From positions 30,853,923 through 30,917,922 of the forward strand of contig OX377201.1 in the NCBI GenBank assembly GCA_947396885.1: DNA of 64,000 nt, written 5' to 3'. Under the pieces are notes generated by a model. It saw only the letters and a list, made by a program, of their open reading frames with translations. It did not search any database and was not told the origin of the DNA. The stretch is from Heligmosomoides polygyrus polygyrus. Lineage: Eukaryota > Nematoda > Chromadorea > Rhabditida > Heligmosomidae. Positions 37,001 through 52,000 of this stretch are shown here, piece by piece. Both the position numbers and the translations under genes were made by a program. Each line of letters opens with the position of its first letter. The first letter of the stretch is position 1.

Positions 37001-40000
37001 CCAAAGGTTTCCACCACCTTTTTATAGCTTCTTTATCAAACGCGCATGTGGCGCCTCGGTGGACTGTTCACCAATGGCCACCCAGGTAATTCGGCAAGTT
37101 TTCGCATCCACAAGTCTGATGTCAGGTTTAATTTTTGCTATATAAGGCAGATCTCGTTTCAATTTCTCTTTGAGATTCAGGGGTGGGTTTAGCTTCTAAC
37201 GCATCAAGCCTAATAATGACAGCAAGTTGGGACTCTTGCATTTTGACAAAAAGATCAAACGCTCTATCAAACCCATCAAAATATTCGTCTCATCCTTCAA
37301 CACCGGCGTCAGCCATGAGGGTGTCCTTCAGCAGTGTTTTTTTTTCGGTGCCATCTTGATGAGTCGAGCCTGAGCGATAGAAAGATGGTAGCAGAACCAA
37401 GAGGTAGCAGAGCAGACACTTCCCCGATCGGGATGACTACACCAGACGGGAATGACCGCAAAAGGAATTACTGGTCTCGGAAGGAATCTTGTTCGATAGC
37501 TTATCAAGGTCACATCATAATTCAACAACGTGAGCCAAGATTTATAGGAAATGGAACCTGGCAGAACCTTGAATTTGATTTGTTGTACATACCACGTCAG
37601 ATTGGGCTGCCCTCCGACTGTCCCGTTTTCACGTTAATTGTACAGCCACCGTCGCATTCAATATTATCAGCATCTGGTATCTACCACATCTTCATGCAAT
37701 AATACAACATTGGTCTGGTTTAGCCACAGTCTCTTTCTTTCGAAGTTTCTTTTCTTTGATTGATATTGGCCAAGAAATTGTTTACTCACAGCAACACGTA
37801 CGTGTGCGCTCAAAGCATATCGAACAAATGTCCTCCTCTCCTCCGTTCTTCTTCGGACGAATTCTTCTATGAAAAAAACGCTGTTGTGAATTACTAGAAA
37901 AACTTTGGCCCGAGAGCTGTCACATTCCTTGTAGCTAGCAGTCAATTGCAGTTGAAAACATTTGTGTTTTATGCTCCAGAATCTTTAATGATCGATGAAC
38001 ATTTACCCTAGCTTATTCTGCAAGGTAATTTATTCTGCATTTTTAAACCGGGATTTGAAAAAAGAGTTTTTCAATTTATTGTCTAAGGTGTGAAACAAAT
38101 ATCTGATGTGAAGTTGTCAAATAGATTAATATCTGAGATAATCCGATAAAAGATGGGAGTCTAGCGCGAAGAAAATGGTTAGGTTAACTAGAACTACATA
38201 GATTGATATCGACCATCTACTCCATTTCGATCGATATTATCGACTTTAACAAAGCTCTATGCATTAGAGGAACTGATCAATACACCAGCCGTGACCTATA
38301 AATAATCGCGTTCTTTACGATACCCAGAAAAGTTTGCAAAGCAATCTGGAATAGAATAAACTGCGGAACATCTTAAAATCCCAACTGACGATTTTAAGTC
38401 AAATCTACTACTACCTAGCAGTCGCTGTTTTGAGGCTTTACTCTGCGGACTATCCTCTAGGGTGCCGAGCGTCTTGGACACATTAACACGCTTAGGGTTC
38501 AATCTTGGCTCACAGCGTACTACTATTCAGCAAGATGATTCCTGACCTCGGGTCAGCGAGCAGCAAACCAAAGGCAAGCAGTACCCTTTCTGCGTGTACC
38601 CGCCAACTTTCGCCTTGAGCATCTTTAGTTGAGCGGTCTCTTAACTGTAACCGTGCTTATGCAGTCCTCCGAGAACTTTTAAAATCATGTGCCTAATGAA
38701 CAATAGACCTACAGTACGCGTTTATGTAATGCATCAAAGATTACAATGCATTATGATACATCAAAAATACATCAACCCTAGAACTTATCAGTACTAAATT
38801 GTCTCAGGCATCCCACTTATCGTTGACACCGCGAATTTGTTGTGTAGAAAACTACAATACACGTATTTGAAGAAATTCAGACTGATGCTGCTTTTACTCT
38901 TATGACAACGCTTTTTTGGCCGTATCATAGTTATGGGTTCACTTGGCAAGCCCGGTTGATTTAGCAATTTCCACGACAATGATCAGCTTCTTCGTGCAGA
39001 GCCTAGGATTGAAAAAGGTCTAGAGGTCTTGCAGCTCCGTATTACGAAAACGCATTTTTGTGAAGGAAACCCATCACATTCTGCATGCGGCACAAAGGAG
39101 AGCGGCCACAAAAACTGGTCTGCTCAGTGGGCCATGATTAATGAGCACATTTCGTGGTCGTTCATTCGGAAAACACTTATAGTACTTTTTGTAAGGTGAT
39201 TCAGACATCAACAACAAAACGGAAATTTTTGTAACCAATGAACTGGTTCCATTCTCACCCCTGTCATGGTCGTTCGTATTTTTGCGTTCAGGAAATTACG
39301 TCTGTTCGTCGATCAAGATAGAATTGCTTCCATTTTTATCGATTGCAAGGATTCGTCACACTTTTTCGAGCATTGTTCGCTGAATAGCACAATTGGACAT
39401 CAATGATAGACAAGAATAGTTACATCCACAACGAATCGAACGCCAAGTCGCCGGACGTGAAGGCAATAGTAGAGCGGGTTAGCACTGCATAAACAACGAT
39501 AATAAATACGTCAAAGTGTAATAGACACTGTATTGGAGGGAGCGGAAATAGCATTGTTCGTTGCAATAGCTCTCAATACCTCTAATGGAAGGACTTAACA
39601 ATGAGTAGTGAATTTCACGGGGAAATTCATATTGAGCAGAACGATCCAATATTACATTATTGATAATTGTGATAACAATTAAGATTTATTGAAAACTGTA
39701 TGGAAGTATAATGAAAGAAGCCATCAGTGGATGCACCACACCACTCGTTTCAAACTAGATACTTTTTAACCAAACTATACACATTGAAGCCATGAAACCT
39801 GACAAAAGAAAGAAAGCAAAACAAAAGAAACTACACACCTTTCAAAGCAAACTTGATGCTTTTGAGATCAAATCCATCCTCTGTATCAAGGCTAGAACTT
39901 ATCTCAAAATCAGTTACTTTCGTAAAGAAATTAAACTTAATCTAGTTCAAGTGAAAATTGGTACATTTTCGTTGTGAATTTTTAAATCTCTTGGCTCAAA

Positions 40001-43000
40001 AAAGTGAAAATACTGTTTGAAATGTTATCCAACTGTTATTTTACGAGAAAAATAAAAATGGTTGGTTTGGAGCTCATTTTAAGTGCCGTAAGAATAAAGT
40101 GTAAAGGATGACTTTACTCACTCCCTTTTAGGATGCGCCACGCATTCTACTTTTACAGGATGTCGTAAAGGCGACTTGAATGCGTGTTTGGTCATACATT
40201 CGTTTACGGTGGCCAGCCGATGAACAAATCAGCGCTTTCATAGACTAGACTGGTACCAATTCGCCGAGCCCGGAGAAATGAGAGGCTTGGCTGGCCTGGG
40301 CGGAAACTCCGAACCAGGATCTTCGAATCGGGAGCAGGCAACAGTCGACCTCCTCTGCGCTATACGCATCCAAGTTTTCAATTGCCAGAACACAGTATGT
40401 AATTTTCCTAAAGAAGAGAATTCGCCATGCGCTCGTTATGTATACCGCGGTCCTCCTTGGATTGATAACGAAAATTCCATTTCCGTGGAGTTGCGCACTT
40501 GCCAATGGCACAACAACAAGCAAAAATTGTGGAAAACAAACGCACCTTCCCGCTTTCACTTGTAATTCCAAACAACACAATAAATCAAAGGAAACCGCAC
40601 GACGTCCTGAATGAGTGCATGGTGCAATTTCTCTTTTTGAAACACCCAGAAAAATCGCTGCCTTCCCGCACATTAAGTCTTAGTATCAGGCCCTTATTTT
40701 TAATGAGATAAAAAATTATATTATTTCAATCATAGTGTTTACTTTTTTCCGTCCAGATGAATTAAAAAATCTTAGTTAAAATAGGTTAAACAAACTAATT
40801 CAAATTTTAACTGAATAAAAAATTTTTAACTCAGGCAGCGTTGGGTTTTATCTGGAAGGAAACGTTCCTTTTTTGGAAGATGCTCAGTGTGATGTCAAAA
40901 GCTAAAGGCTTCCATTGCAAAGTATCAAATTTTCTCCGAAAAAAAGCTATACACGGTCAAATTTTCTCTGAAAAAAAGCTATACAAGGCTCGTAATTTTT
41001 TATAGATTTCACTCGATTAATCAACATACACGGTGGTGACTGCTGATCTGGGAATAAGTGCAACCGATACTTGAATGCCATAGGAGGCGCATTAATATCG
41101 CGAGGCGTTAGCCGATGCCAAAACCGAAGCCCTGCACGTAGCCGATGGGTCCTATCGGTGTGTACATCATGAACCCACGTCCACCTCGAACTCCAAACAG
41201 CGATCCTCCTCCATAGCGTGGGTAGCCATATCCATATGGCGGAAACCTGGATCGATTTGTTATTTTTACCTCTAATAACCTTGAAGTATAAAGAACACGG
41301 AAGGCAAGCCACAGCACCATTGACGGCGAACGCGTCGGCGGCTGCGATCATTCGGGGTTAATGGGAGGTGGAGGTCTTGCGATACTTGTCTGGAAAAAAT
41401 TATAAAATAGAACGTGAAAAGTCTTGTAAAGTCTTATTTATTTATTTATTTATTTATTTATTGCACCCATGAGTACTCTCTAATCGAACGATACAAAACT
41501 TATAATAGTAAAAAGAAATGAAAGAAAGAAATGCAATATAATGCGTCTCCATCCCGTTCGTCGAATTAGTTTTAAAATATGCACAACTGGACGGAAGAAA
41601 TCGCAGCAGTTCAGGCCTATTGTTAAAATAGTGAGGGGCAAAATAGATGAAAGAAAAGAAAACAGGACAATTGCTTCTGTGCATATATGACTGACGAATA
41701 CCTCTGTGCCAATGATCGGAAACGGTGTTTCAAATAAAGGGAGGAATAGAGAGAAAGAATATAAAAAGAAAGAACTGAGTGCATATGAAAAACAAGGTAT
41801 AGTGAGGAGCCGAGCTGATTTTATGGGCTGGTGTAAACATGTAATCCCGTTGTTAACAATGTTAAAATGGAACATGATATAACCAACCTTTTGATATTTG
41901 AATGGACCAATTCCTGCTTCACTGGATCTTGAAACAGCAGCATTGGGCCATCTTTGCGATCCTGAACCAACATGGGCATTATTGTGTGCGATCATAAATT
42001 TCATAGTAAGCAATGGGATGTAGTTCAGCGTTATTCATCAGCAGGATGCGCCGCGTACTCTACACACACGGGGTCGTGGACGCGATTTGAACACGTATTT
42101 GAACACGTATTTGGACTGTGCCGTGACTTTCGATGGCCAGCTGATAGACAATTCATTATTCTTACCCATCCCAAACAAACATGGCACCAACCACCCAAAG
42201 AAAAGCATGAACGAAGATGAACATAAAGGATAAAGGACCAACGACGGCGTTTCTCAATTCTTTTTGGAATGTGTCAAGTATTATACTTCTACGGGATAGG
42301 AGGCGATTTGAATGCGTATTTGGCCGACTTGTGATGGCCAGCCGATCGTGAATTCAGTACTTTATCCCTCCCAGACAAGTCTGGTACCAATTCACAGGAG
42401 GGATGGAAGGCTTGCTTGGTCTGAGCATGAAATCTGAACCAGGAATCTAGTATTGGGTGCGCGCGACAGCCGGCACCTCCTCCGACTGCGTCACACGCGC
42501 CCATTGAGGAAACATAACAGTCTATAAACTATTGCATAGTTTCTCGAATTGCTAGTACTTCTGTCAGACGCGGTCATAAGACTGATCATTCTTTCTGAGT
42601 TGCTTAAGGTATCGACGTTTTTACGGGTCTAAGAGTAATAGGTTGTCCCATGAGTCCCCGCTGTTTTTTCAACGATTCATTGCGGCGGAGATGCATTCTA
42701 CTGAACTGTTGCGATTTTCATTTGATTGATTGCAAAAAAAACTGCTCACGTCGAGTTGAATAGATGAGTGGCACAGGAATAAAAAAGGATGGAGTAACGT
42801 TACTCAATCCCTTTTCAGGGTGTACCACGCATTCTACATCTACGGGATGTCGTGAAGGGGATTGGAATGCAGTAGGCAGCATTTACGCTATCAATCAATC
42901 GAAAATCGGGACGAGATAATCGAGTGCATGGCGCAACCCCTTCTTTTATTACACCAAGTGATTGCTGCCTTTCTTCTCTTTGAATCTAATTATAATCCAT

Positions 43001-46000
43001 TACTTTCTCTTTAAAATGAATGTTTTATGGAGATCCAAACAACGTGATAACTTACTGGGGCAGTTGAATTAAGAAATTCCAAAGAAATTCATAATAGGTT
43101 TACCCTAAGAAAAAAATATTCCAACCGCCTTACTGGTGAGAGTCGTCTTTATTATATTCTTGATTAGAAGGGTGTCAGTTTGCTCTGAAAATTGCACCAA
43201 GCTGTCCACGTCAGGTTTATAGACCATGAACGGCATGTAGACCTCAACGCCACACTTTTCATTTCGGACGAAGGAATCTGGTAGCCATGCCACCTCACCA
43301 CGGCTCTGATGTTGAGAAATGGAATGTATGATGCAGCCAAAAAGGAAGCACTGTGGGTGGATCCAAGATTATGCTCACTCGTAAAGGTTATTGACACACA
43401 AAATGCAAGGTATTCACCAAACCTTGGAAGTTTGAAGACGTACTCTCAGATTCAAAACCTACATTGATGCTCTTACATCGGCAGTCCTTTTCATTTGACT
43501 ACTACAGAAAACCAAATGAATTCCTCAGACATCTACTTCGTCAGGACTTAGCCACCAAATCCCAATATTTACAAATTTGACTCGACAATTTGACGCTTAC
43601 TTAGGGAATGGAAAGTTAGTTATTGGCAGTTACATACTGTCATCAGCTGATCATTATCTCTTCATTTTTTTATACTTTTCGGCCTTGCAGGGTTGATGTG
43701 TGAATCAAGTGAATTGATTTATTACTCGATGTGTAAGCTCAGCAACAAATAAGCAAAACACATTGTTGTCAATTATTGGGAAAATCTCAGCGTTAGCTTA
43801 TTTTGTATGCAAAAATCTGCAAACAATTGGAATCAAGAAGACTGAGTTTGCAGCTCACTACATATATAATGCACTGAAAGCAACGAGGAGGCTAAAGAGT
43901 TTGATGTAGCATCAGAAACTTAAAGCGATCAACAGTTTTAACGGTAAGCGCTAATGGCATCATTAAAATAAAGTATCTGTCCAGCCATTCTGTTCCTACT
44001 ATGTTTTAGGGAGAACGAATAGAAATTTAGTGATCCGAAGTTTTTTATTAGGTTGTACAACACATATGTCCTTCCTCAGTTGGAGTATTGTTCGACAGTA
44101 TGGAGTCCCTGTATTAAGAAACATGTACTGCTGTTAGAAAAAGTTCAGAAGACGTTCACAAAGATTGTATTTTACAGGGCTTTTCCTAACCCTAACTACC
44201 CACAATGCCTTGCATCTTATAGAGACCGCCTCCAAATACTTGGTATGAAGAGTCTCAAATATAGAAGAGTAGTCAGGGATTTGACATTTTGTTTTCGCAT
44301 TTTACGCATGGAGGTTAAGCTTAGTGTCAGTAAATATTGGGTTTTCAAGCCATTTCGTGGGCGAACAGCAGGGATTGCCATTCAGCATCGCAAACTGAAC
44401 AGCCACTTGAACAAACCTGTATTTAACTCATTTTTCATACGAACAACAAGGTGGTTGAATCAACTTCCCTTGGACTTAGTATCGAGCAGAAGCTCTAGGG
44501 AATTTAGACGCAAGCTGAAAAAGCTCGATGTTTGGAAATGCTTCAAATCGAGGACGTCGGTTAGTTTCCTTTTTTTCTCTTTTCTGAACCTAGGGTCTGT
44601 GGGTGATAACCTAGTGAAACATCTCTGGGTTGTCATTTGTCGGATCTTGTCAGCTTTGAAATGCTAGAAACCCTCACCTCGACTATTTTAGGTGTGTCAT
44701 CTGTTTGTACGCTTCGACTGAAGCATGGTTGAGAGTCGAGTATTCCACTAGAGCAAAACAGGCTAAATGTGTTTAATTTTACTTTCAACTAAGCATTTCA
44801 TAGCTTTTTTTTAGCCCCCAGTGTATAGGTCAACGACGTTTCGTAAACACGCAGTGAGCTACACTCGGCGAGGTACCTCAAAAGTTCTAACTTTGAACTT
44901 GTATCTTCATGTGTCTTAAGTTGCGGGAGCTGAATATAAGAATCACATTTCTCCGGTTGGCCGCTCATCTTCAAAAATGTTTTCTTTAACCATTTGACCA
45001 ATGTTTTTGCTACATGGTGCCTGCAAGTTGTTCTTGTTCTCAGAGGTTTCGAAGCTCTTTACTGTTTTCGCCTATTGCTATCATTTTACTCCTTGTCGGC
45101 TTTCTCCTAGGAGAAGTTCTAGGTTCGCATTGCCTAAGCGTAGTCCCTATTGTTAATGTTTTTTTTAAATATTTTTTTTGAAATCCTCTAATTTTTTTAT
45201 TTTTATGACTTCTTGGCCCGTATCGACATATCAAATCAAGGTTCGTGCTCTCTTCTATGCCATCGCCCGGGGTGCGTACTAGTTTAAAGAGGTCCTTGAG
45301 ATACAAGACCCGCCCCGGAATCGTGCGTATAGAAGGTCGTAGGCAAAGCACATTCTATAGTTTCAAGGGCAGGATGTCTTTATTGCAAAACGTTCTTTCT
45401 AAGCTTATATTCCTTTTTTAAGGCTTCTACTAATTAACAACTGCTGGACTACTCTTCGGCAGGGTGAACACCCCTCACTAGATGCTGGAAAGCCTTGGCG
45501 GATCAATTGTTGCTGGTCTGAAAAACCATGTCGTAATTTCTTGCTCATTTCTTTTCTTTTTTTCTCTTTGCTGTCTTTGGAGTTTGCTCATGAGTTTTTC
45601 AGTTCATTAGTCTTTTTGTCTTTGGTTGTCACACTTTCTAACGATTGCTTTTTTTGTGCTTGGTATTGGCGCACTTTTATGTGCTTTGAATAAATAAATA
45701 AATAAATAAAATTTACTTGAACATCACATGAAGGTCTCAAACTAGCAGTTTACCTGTCCAATGGAGTCTTTTAAAGACTTTATGGAGTCACTCATCAGCG
45801 ACAAATCGTAATTAGACGTTCGATCGCTTTTACTCAGATAGCCTGAAACGTAAACGTTATTCTCCAGTTGGATAGTATTCCAGCAACATCTGGGTGTCTT
45901 ACAAGAACTCACTCTCATAAAGTCCTTTTTTGTTCCCTAATGCAGTTGACGATAGTAACAAGAACAGTAACGACCACATTGATATACAGAAGTTTGCCAT

Positions 46001-49000
46001 GATTTGGGCAGAAATCTAAAACGTTTAAAATCAACGTATTTACTACACAAAACACAGTCGCTGTTCGGCAGTGTGAGGAAAGTGCAGTAATGGTTTGAAA
46101 CGTGGCAATCGAAGGACACTCCCAACTTGACAAAAACTCGATGGTTGCGCTGCCCTCCTTGCTTCTGTGAAGAAATCAGAACTTTTTTATCCACGTTGCC
46201 ATCGAACCCCAACAAACACATCACAGACCTTCTTTTTCCCTTTTTGTTCACATCAAAGTTTACATGAGGACAAATGCCTAAAGTCTCTGGAGACTGTCCA
46301 CCGCTGTCCACACTGTCCACTTGCTAGGTCATACTTGGCTTGTGGAATGGAGTTGGAGTAATGTTCACACCATTCCGATCTTTCCCTAATGGCTACTTGA
46401 GGCGGCCAACTCGGAGTATTCCCCTACTGCGGGTAAGTCTGTCAAGGAACTCGACCAAAAAGCTATCAGATGCCTATGGTAGCGTTCTATGAAGTATGTA
46501 CAGTGCACAAATTGTCCTCGCTTGACAAGAGTTCGTTAGCTGCGCAACTTGGGTCGAGAATTCTCAAGACTAAACCTACGCTACTCTTAAAATCGCGATA
46601 TTACCAGGACATCACGAAGAGGAGCAAAAAATTAACGCTTTTCTGAAAGCACCTCATCAGTTTCAAACGCCTTTATTCAAACACCTGCTAACGAAAGCGT
46701 CAAAATTTACATATCCTTGTCGAAAAGGTATTTCAGCTGGAATATCACCTCTATCCCTTGCTGCTTTTTTGATTTTAATGCTCGCGCTCGCTAATGTCGC
46801 CTTCATTAGCCGCTGCCGCCCGCCAGTGTAACCATTTGGTCTCTTCTCGCTCCAGGAGGGACGAGAAGAGCCTCATATCATCATCGAGGCATATTCGACG
46901 ACGGCGTCGGGTGTTTTCCATATGACAGTAGATCCACTAATAGGTTGACAAGGCTTAACTACCCACGTTTGAATGACAAGTTTACTACAGTGCACTTTCA
47001 TCAAAAAAGCCTACTTTCATATTCGCGCTGAAAAACTGGGTGTCTACTGAATCTCTTCGGTGGGAATTCGCTACGTACTCATCCATGCACAGCTGATATC
47101 AATTCTGCCCCGCTTTACCACTCATTGTGTCTTGTGAGTGAGTGCGCAGCACAAGGACAAGTTGCCGCTGGCCATAGACCACATCTCAAAACGGCGCTCT
47201 ACGCAAAATTTTTGAGTCTGACAGCAAGAAACGGCACGTCCTGGTTTGTTTAAGACTTCCCTGCATTTCGCGTGTGTATACATATACTTTTCTCCATATT
47301 TTGAGCAGTCCTTGAGCACTACAATGTTTCCATTGCAGTAGAAGACATTTTGGGTGAGCAGTGAGTGACATACGAGATAGAAGTTGTTAGAAGGATGCCT
47401 TGTTGCGACCAAAAGTTTTGAGCCAGGTGTGCGTAGTATACATTGGATCTGAATGAATTGTTTTCAAATATCCGATCCGAGTAACCCGATCCAAATCATA
47501 CAAAGGTCCGAGGTTCGCGAAATCGCCGTTGTCCGAGTCATCCAAAAATCCGGGTCCGCAAAATCGCCGTTATCCGAATCATCAGAAAATTCGTTGTCTA
47601 CCAAATTAGCCTTATCCAAATCATCCAATTATCCAAAGGATCCATTGTATAGTGGGTAGTGGTGCCGGTTTTGGCAAGTGCCACGAGGGACCAGATTCTT
47701 CACCGATACCGCTGGTATCATCTCACCGCGAATTCACCATACCGATCTACGTAGTATGTGATACAGAGAGATACAGAGATGCAGAGTTACAAACACGACA
47801 ACCGATATATGGTTACCGGACGGTAAGCGGTTGATGAATCTGGCCCAGGGATCAATAAATCGCTGTTTGAATCCCCGCCGCCAGGGGCGCCAAGAGGGAG
47901 GTACCTGCGAATCATGTAGAGAGGGGTTCGGGGAGAAGCAATAATACATAGTTTTTCTTCTAGATGGGATTTCATAGCCCAAGAGGCTCGCGCGCACGCG
48001 TTCCCTTGATTCTGTGGAGTTTTTACTAGTACTTCCCCAGGTGCCGTCCGCCTTGCGAAGCGATCGAAGTCCTCAGCCACACTCTCTGCTCGGATATCTA
48101 CTATTTCTCTATCTGTTTCCTAATAGTTGTTTGCTATAGATAAACAAGTGCTCCAATACGCCTAATGGCGTCTCTCGCACTTGCGCGCTTCGCGCGAACT
48201 GGCAATATCACTAACCTCCGATAAGACGTTTGCTACACTCCCACGTCGCGAAGACGGCGTGTCGTGCTGCAAGTGCCAAATCAATTTTTGTAAAACTTCA
48301 AATCCTGCTGCGTACTTTTGCATGAATCCGTTCTTCACCTCCACAAGCTTATTATAGGCGTTCTCTCCGGATCGTCCAGTAACGTCACTGCTTTGTAATG
48401 CTCCGTACTTTTGCGCAATGCTTATATATAGTAGGATAAGTGGCAGTTGGATCATCTAAAAGGGCAGCGTGTTCGGCACGTCTACTGAGTCGCCAGGCAC
48501 GTTGCACAACTGCAGTCTCCTGTGTTACACTTCCCAGCAACGTATTCCTTCACCACCGAATCTCAGGGCGCGTTATGGCGACATGTTCGGCACGTCTACC
48601 GAATCGCCATGCACGTTGGGCAACGTGTTCGGCACGTCTACAGAATCGCCATGATGCACGTTGATCAACGTGTTCGGCATGTTTACTTAGTCGTTAGGCA
48701 GTTGCACAACTGCACCCCACATCCACACACTTTCCCCCAACAAATTCCTCCAGCTTTTCTGTACAAACAATCAAACTCACAGACAAAGAGACAAACGACC
48801 GTTCTCGCTTACATATAGTAGGAAAGGATAGCTTAGTTGATACCAATAGGACTGTTCGAGCTGTGAAGCCAAGATTGGTAACCACACTTTATTCGGCTGA
48901 CGTTTCGGCGTAACGGCCTTCTTCAGAGCCTGGAAAAGTCAAGCGAGGTTTGCAAGGTTACTCGCCCAAGAACTATTTCAAGTCACAGGAGTTTCCGGAA

Positions 49001-52000
49001 TTAATAGGAAAAGGAGACGAAATGGGAGTGAGACAGCCCAACTAACCTTATGGAAGCAGCCAAGAGGCTGGTGCGCCACCCTCGGATGGAGGCAGTTTGG
49101 GTGAATGAGACTACCACCTAAGGTCAACCCCTCAGCGATCCTCCGGCTGTCGCACTCCGGGGTCGAGCCCACAGAGGTCAGCAAATGAGGCCAGCTCCTG
49201 GGTTAGCGCTACGCGCTCTTCCCTCCTATTGATCGCGGGATTCTTGAAGCAATCCACAGCGCTTCGAGAGTCTTGCGTGCTGCGATATCGACCTCTCGAG
49301 CAAGGATTGTAATCGCGACCCCAACCATTGCGCCACCATGGCTACGCTGCCTATGCTCCCCCAACGGCGTGGAAATCTGGCATCTCCGAAGCCCGTCCAT
49401 GTGTTCCTTGACCCTCACCCAAAGCGGCCCGCCCGTCTCACCGATGTATTCCTCATTGCACTCCGTGCAAGTGATGAGGTATACCACACCTGAGGCCGTG
49501 CAATCCCCCTCCTTTCCAAACGGGCAGACCATGCAGGACGGGGTATCACAAGCGCGGTCATACAGCCGGTTCCTACCAAGTTGGGTCCTGAGGTTAGCAG
49601 GCGTTATGTTAACTAGCCTGACCAGGCCTTCTAAGTCAGCCTAGCGTATACATTCCCGTAGATGAGCACTAAGAGCATGTGATGAAGGGTACCAAGAAAG
49701 GAAATTTGGTGCGCTCTTGTTCTGTGCGTGTTTGTGCTCCTGCAGGCGGACGACGTTGCTCAGGAAGGCTGTCGGAAGTGTACCCATTGGACGACGCTAT
49801 ACGAGATGCCATCTCCCTAGAAGCGGAATCGAATTCGNNNNNNNNNNNNNNNNNNNNNNNNNNNNNNNNNNNNNNNNNNNNNNNNNNNNNNNNNNNNNNN
49901 NNNNNNNNNNNNNNNNNNNNNNNNNNNNNNNNNNNNNNNNNNNNNNNNNNNNNNNNNNNNNNNNNNNNNNNNNNNNNNNNNNNNNNNNNNNNNNNNNNNN
50001 NNNNNNNNNNNNNNNNNNNNNNNNNNNNNNNNNNNNNCTTTTTCCCAACAGCACTCTACCAATACTTGAAAGGCTAACTAGGAATGGCATCACCTCATCA
50101 GGCTATAGCAACTCCAAAAACGCGTTTTTGAAACTGCCAGTCCGTGATGTCGTAGAGCGTTCTCCCTGATCGCCTGTTTATTTACTCTAATTTTTCTTAT
50201 CTTTTCCACTTCAGTATTGTCATTCTTCTTAAAGGATTGCTAGACTGCCAGACCCGGATGAACTGAATTCTCAACAAAATTAATCCGGAATCTTGCCCGA
50301 CCAACCACACTGAAAATCTTGAGCGTCTGGTTTAGTCATTGGAAGGTTCCGCGACACTTTTAACTGTATACAGACGCTGCTGAAGTGCGCTTTCATCTTC
50401 TTACAAACTTTGAATGCATGGTTTTTCGCTTATTTTCTATACATAGCTTCACCCCACCTTCCCTACAAAATTCTTGCGATTGAAGGATTCTCAGCAAGTG
50501 GTGGAGACAACTGTGACACAGTCGGAGATAATAATGTAGTAACCCTCAAAGACAGTGCGTTTCAAAAGTATGAATCCATTCCAAAACTTTCCCATATCTC
50601 ATTTCGCGTTTATTTCAGCGAGCCCGCACTAGCTCCGCTAGATTCCTCGTAGTCGAAAATAGATAACCATTTGCTTCCAGATTTTTTTCCATCTCACACG
50701 AGAACAAGGCGTTTTTGAAGAAAATTGGTTGAAAAATGGTGTTTCAAAAGTATGTATCCACTTCCGAAAAACAAACTTTTTTGCTAAATACAAAAGTCGA
50801 TCGGACAACCATTATTTCTTATAACAATATGCATCGTACTATTCATATTACTGAGAAGGTTCTGGATGATTTTGCCTTCGTTGGTGTCCCATGAATCAAA
50901 ATTGCCACCACGTCATTGTACTGCCGGTCATTCGCGTAACCCGTTGAACCACGATCCCCCACATGTTCTCCATTGGGCTGTTGTCAGGAGAACACGCCGG
51001 CCAGTTCGACACTTGAATGTTGTGACGGTGAAGCCAATCTTTGGTCGAACTAGACACATGGACTGCAGCGGTGCCCTGCTGCAGAGCATGTGTCTGATGT
51101 CTTCTGCCTCTCAAGAAAGGCAGAACGATAGACGACAGTACATATTGACACTCCAGACTGACCATGGAACACAACGGGACACAACGGAAGACTTCAGCAT
51201 CCCGCTGCTGCAGAAGCCGGCCACTGTCAATGACGAACCGCTCCAAAGTTGCGACGACGGGGCTTCTCGCAGGTCTCTCCATTAACGTCGGTATCCATCG
51301 GAGACCATTCAGAATAAGTTTCCTTTATCTTTACCAACGGGAGAAATCTAATGTGGATGACTCTGATGGATACCGACATTAATGGAGAGACCTGCGAGAA
51401 GTCCCCGTCGTCGCAACATTGGAAGCGATTTGGAGGCGGTTCATTAGTGACAGTGGTCGGCTTCTGCAGCAGCGGAATGATGAAGCTTAGACTTTCACGT
51501 GTCGCATGGACAGCCTGGAGGTCAAGGTATACTGTAGTCTGTCGTTCTGCCTTTCTTGAGAGGCAGAAGACATCAGACACATGTTCTGCAGCAGGGCGGC
51601 GCTGCAATCCATGTATATAGCTCGACCAAAGATTGGCTCCACCGTCACAAGATTGAAGTACCGGACTGGCCGGCTTGTTCTTCTGACAGCAACGGAATAG
51701 AGAACATGTGGGGGATCGTGGTTCGACGAGTTTACGCGAACAACCGACAGTTCAATGACGCGGTGGCAGTTTTGATTACATGGGACACCAGCGAAGACAA
51801 AATCATCCAGAACCTTGTCAATAGCATGAGTAATACGATGCATGATGTTATAAGGGATAATAGTGGTCCGATCGACTTTTGGATCTAGTAAAATGTTTGT
51901 TTCTCACAAGTGGATACACCGATTTTCGGCGCCAATTTTCGATCAATTTTCTTCGAATAAAGTATGATTCTTGTTTGAGACGGAAAAAAGTCTGATTGTG

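Noticed and set aside
40245..40711. 142-codon minus and 95-codon plus frames
   Set aside because: They overlap a SINE copy and have no domain.
41480..42013. 177-codon minus-strand frame
   Set aside because: It has no RT or other motif, is Phe/Leu/Ser-rich from A/T-rich DNA, and abuts a LINE-type (AAAT)n tail, so it is treated as 3' UTR sequence.
49679..50169. Frames running across the assembly gap
   Set aside because: They are open only because the 200 Ns were translated as unknown residues.
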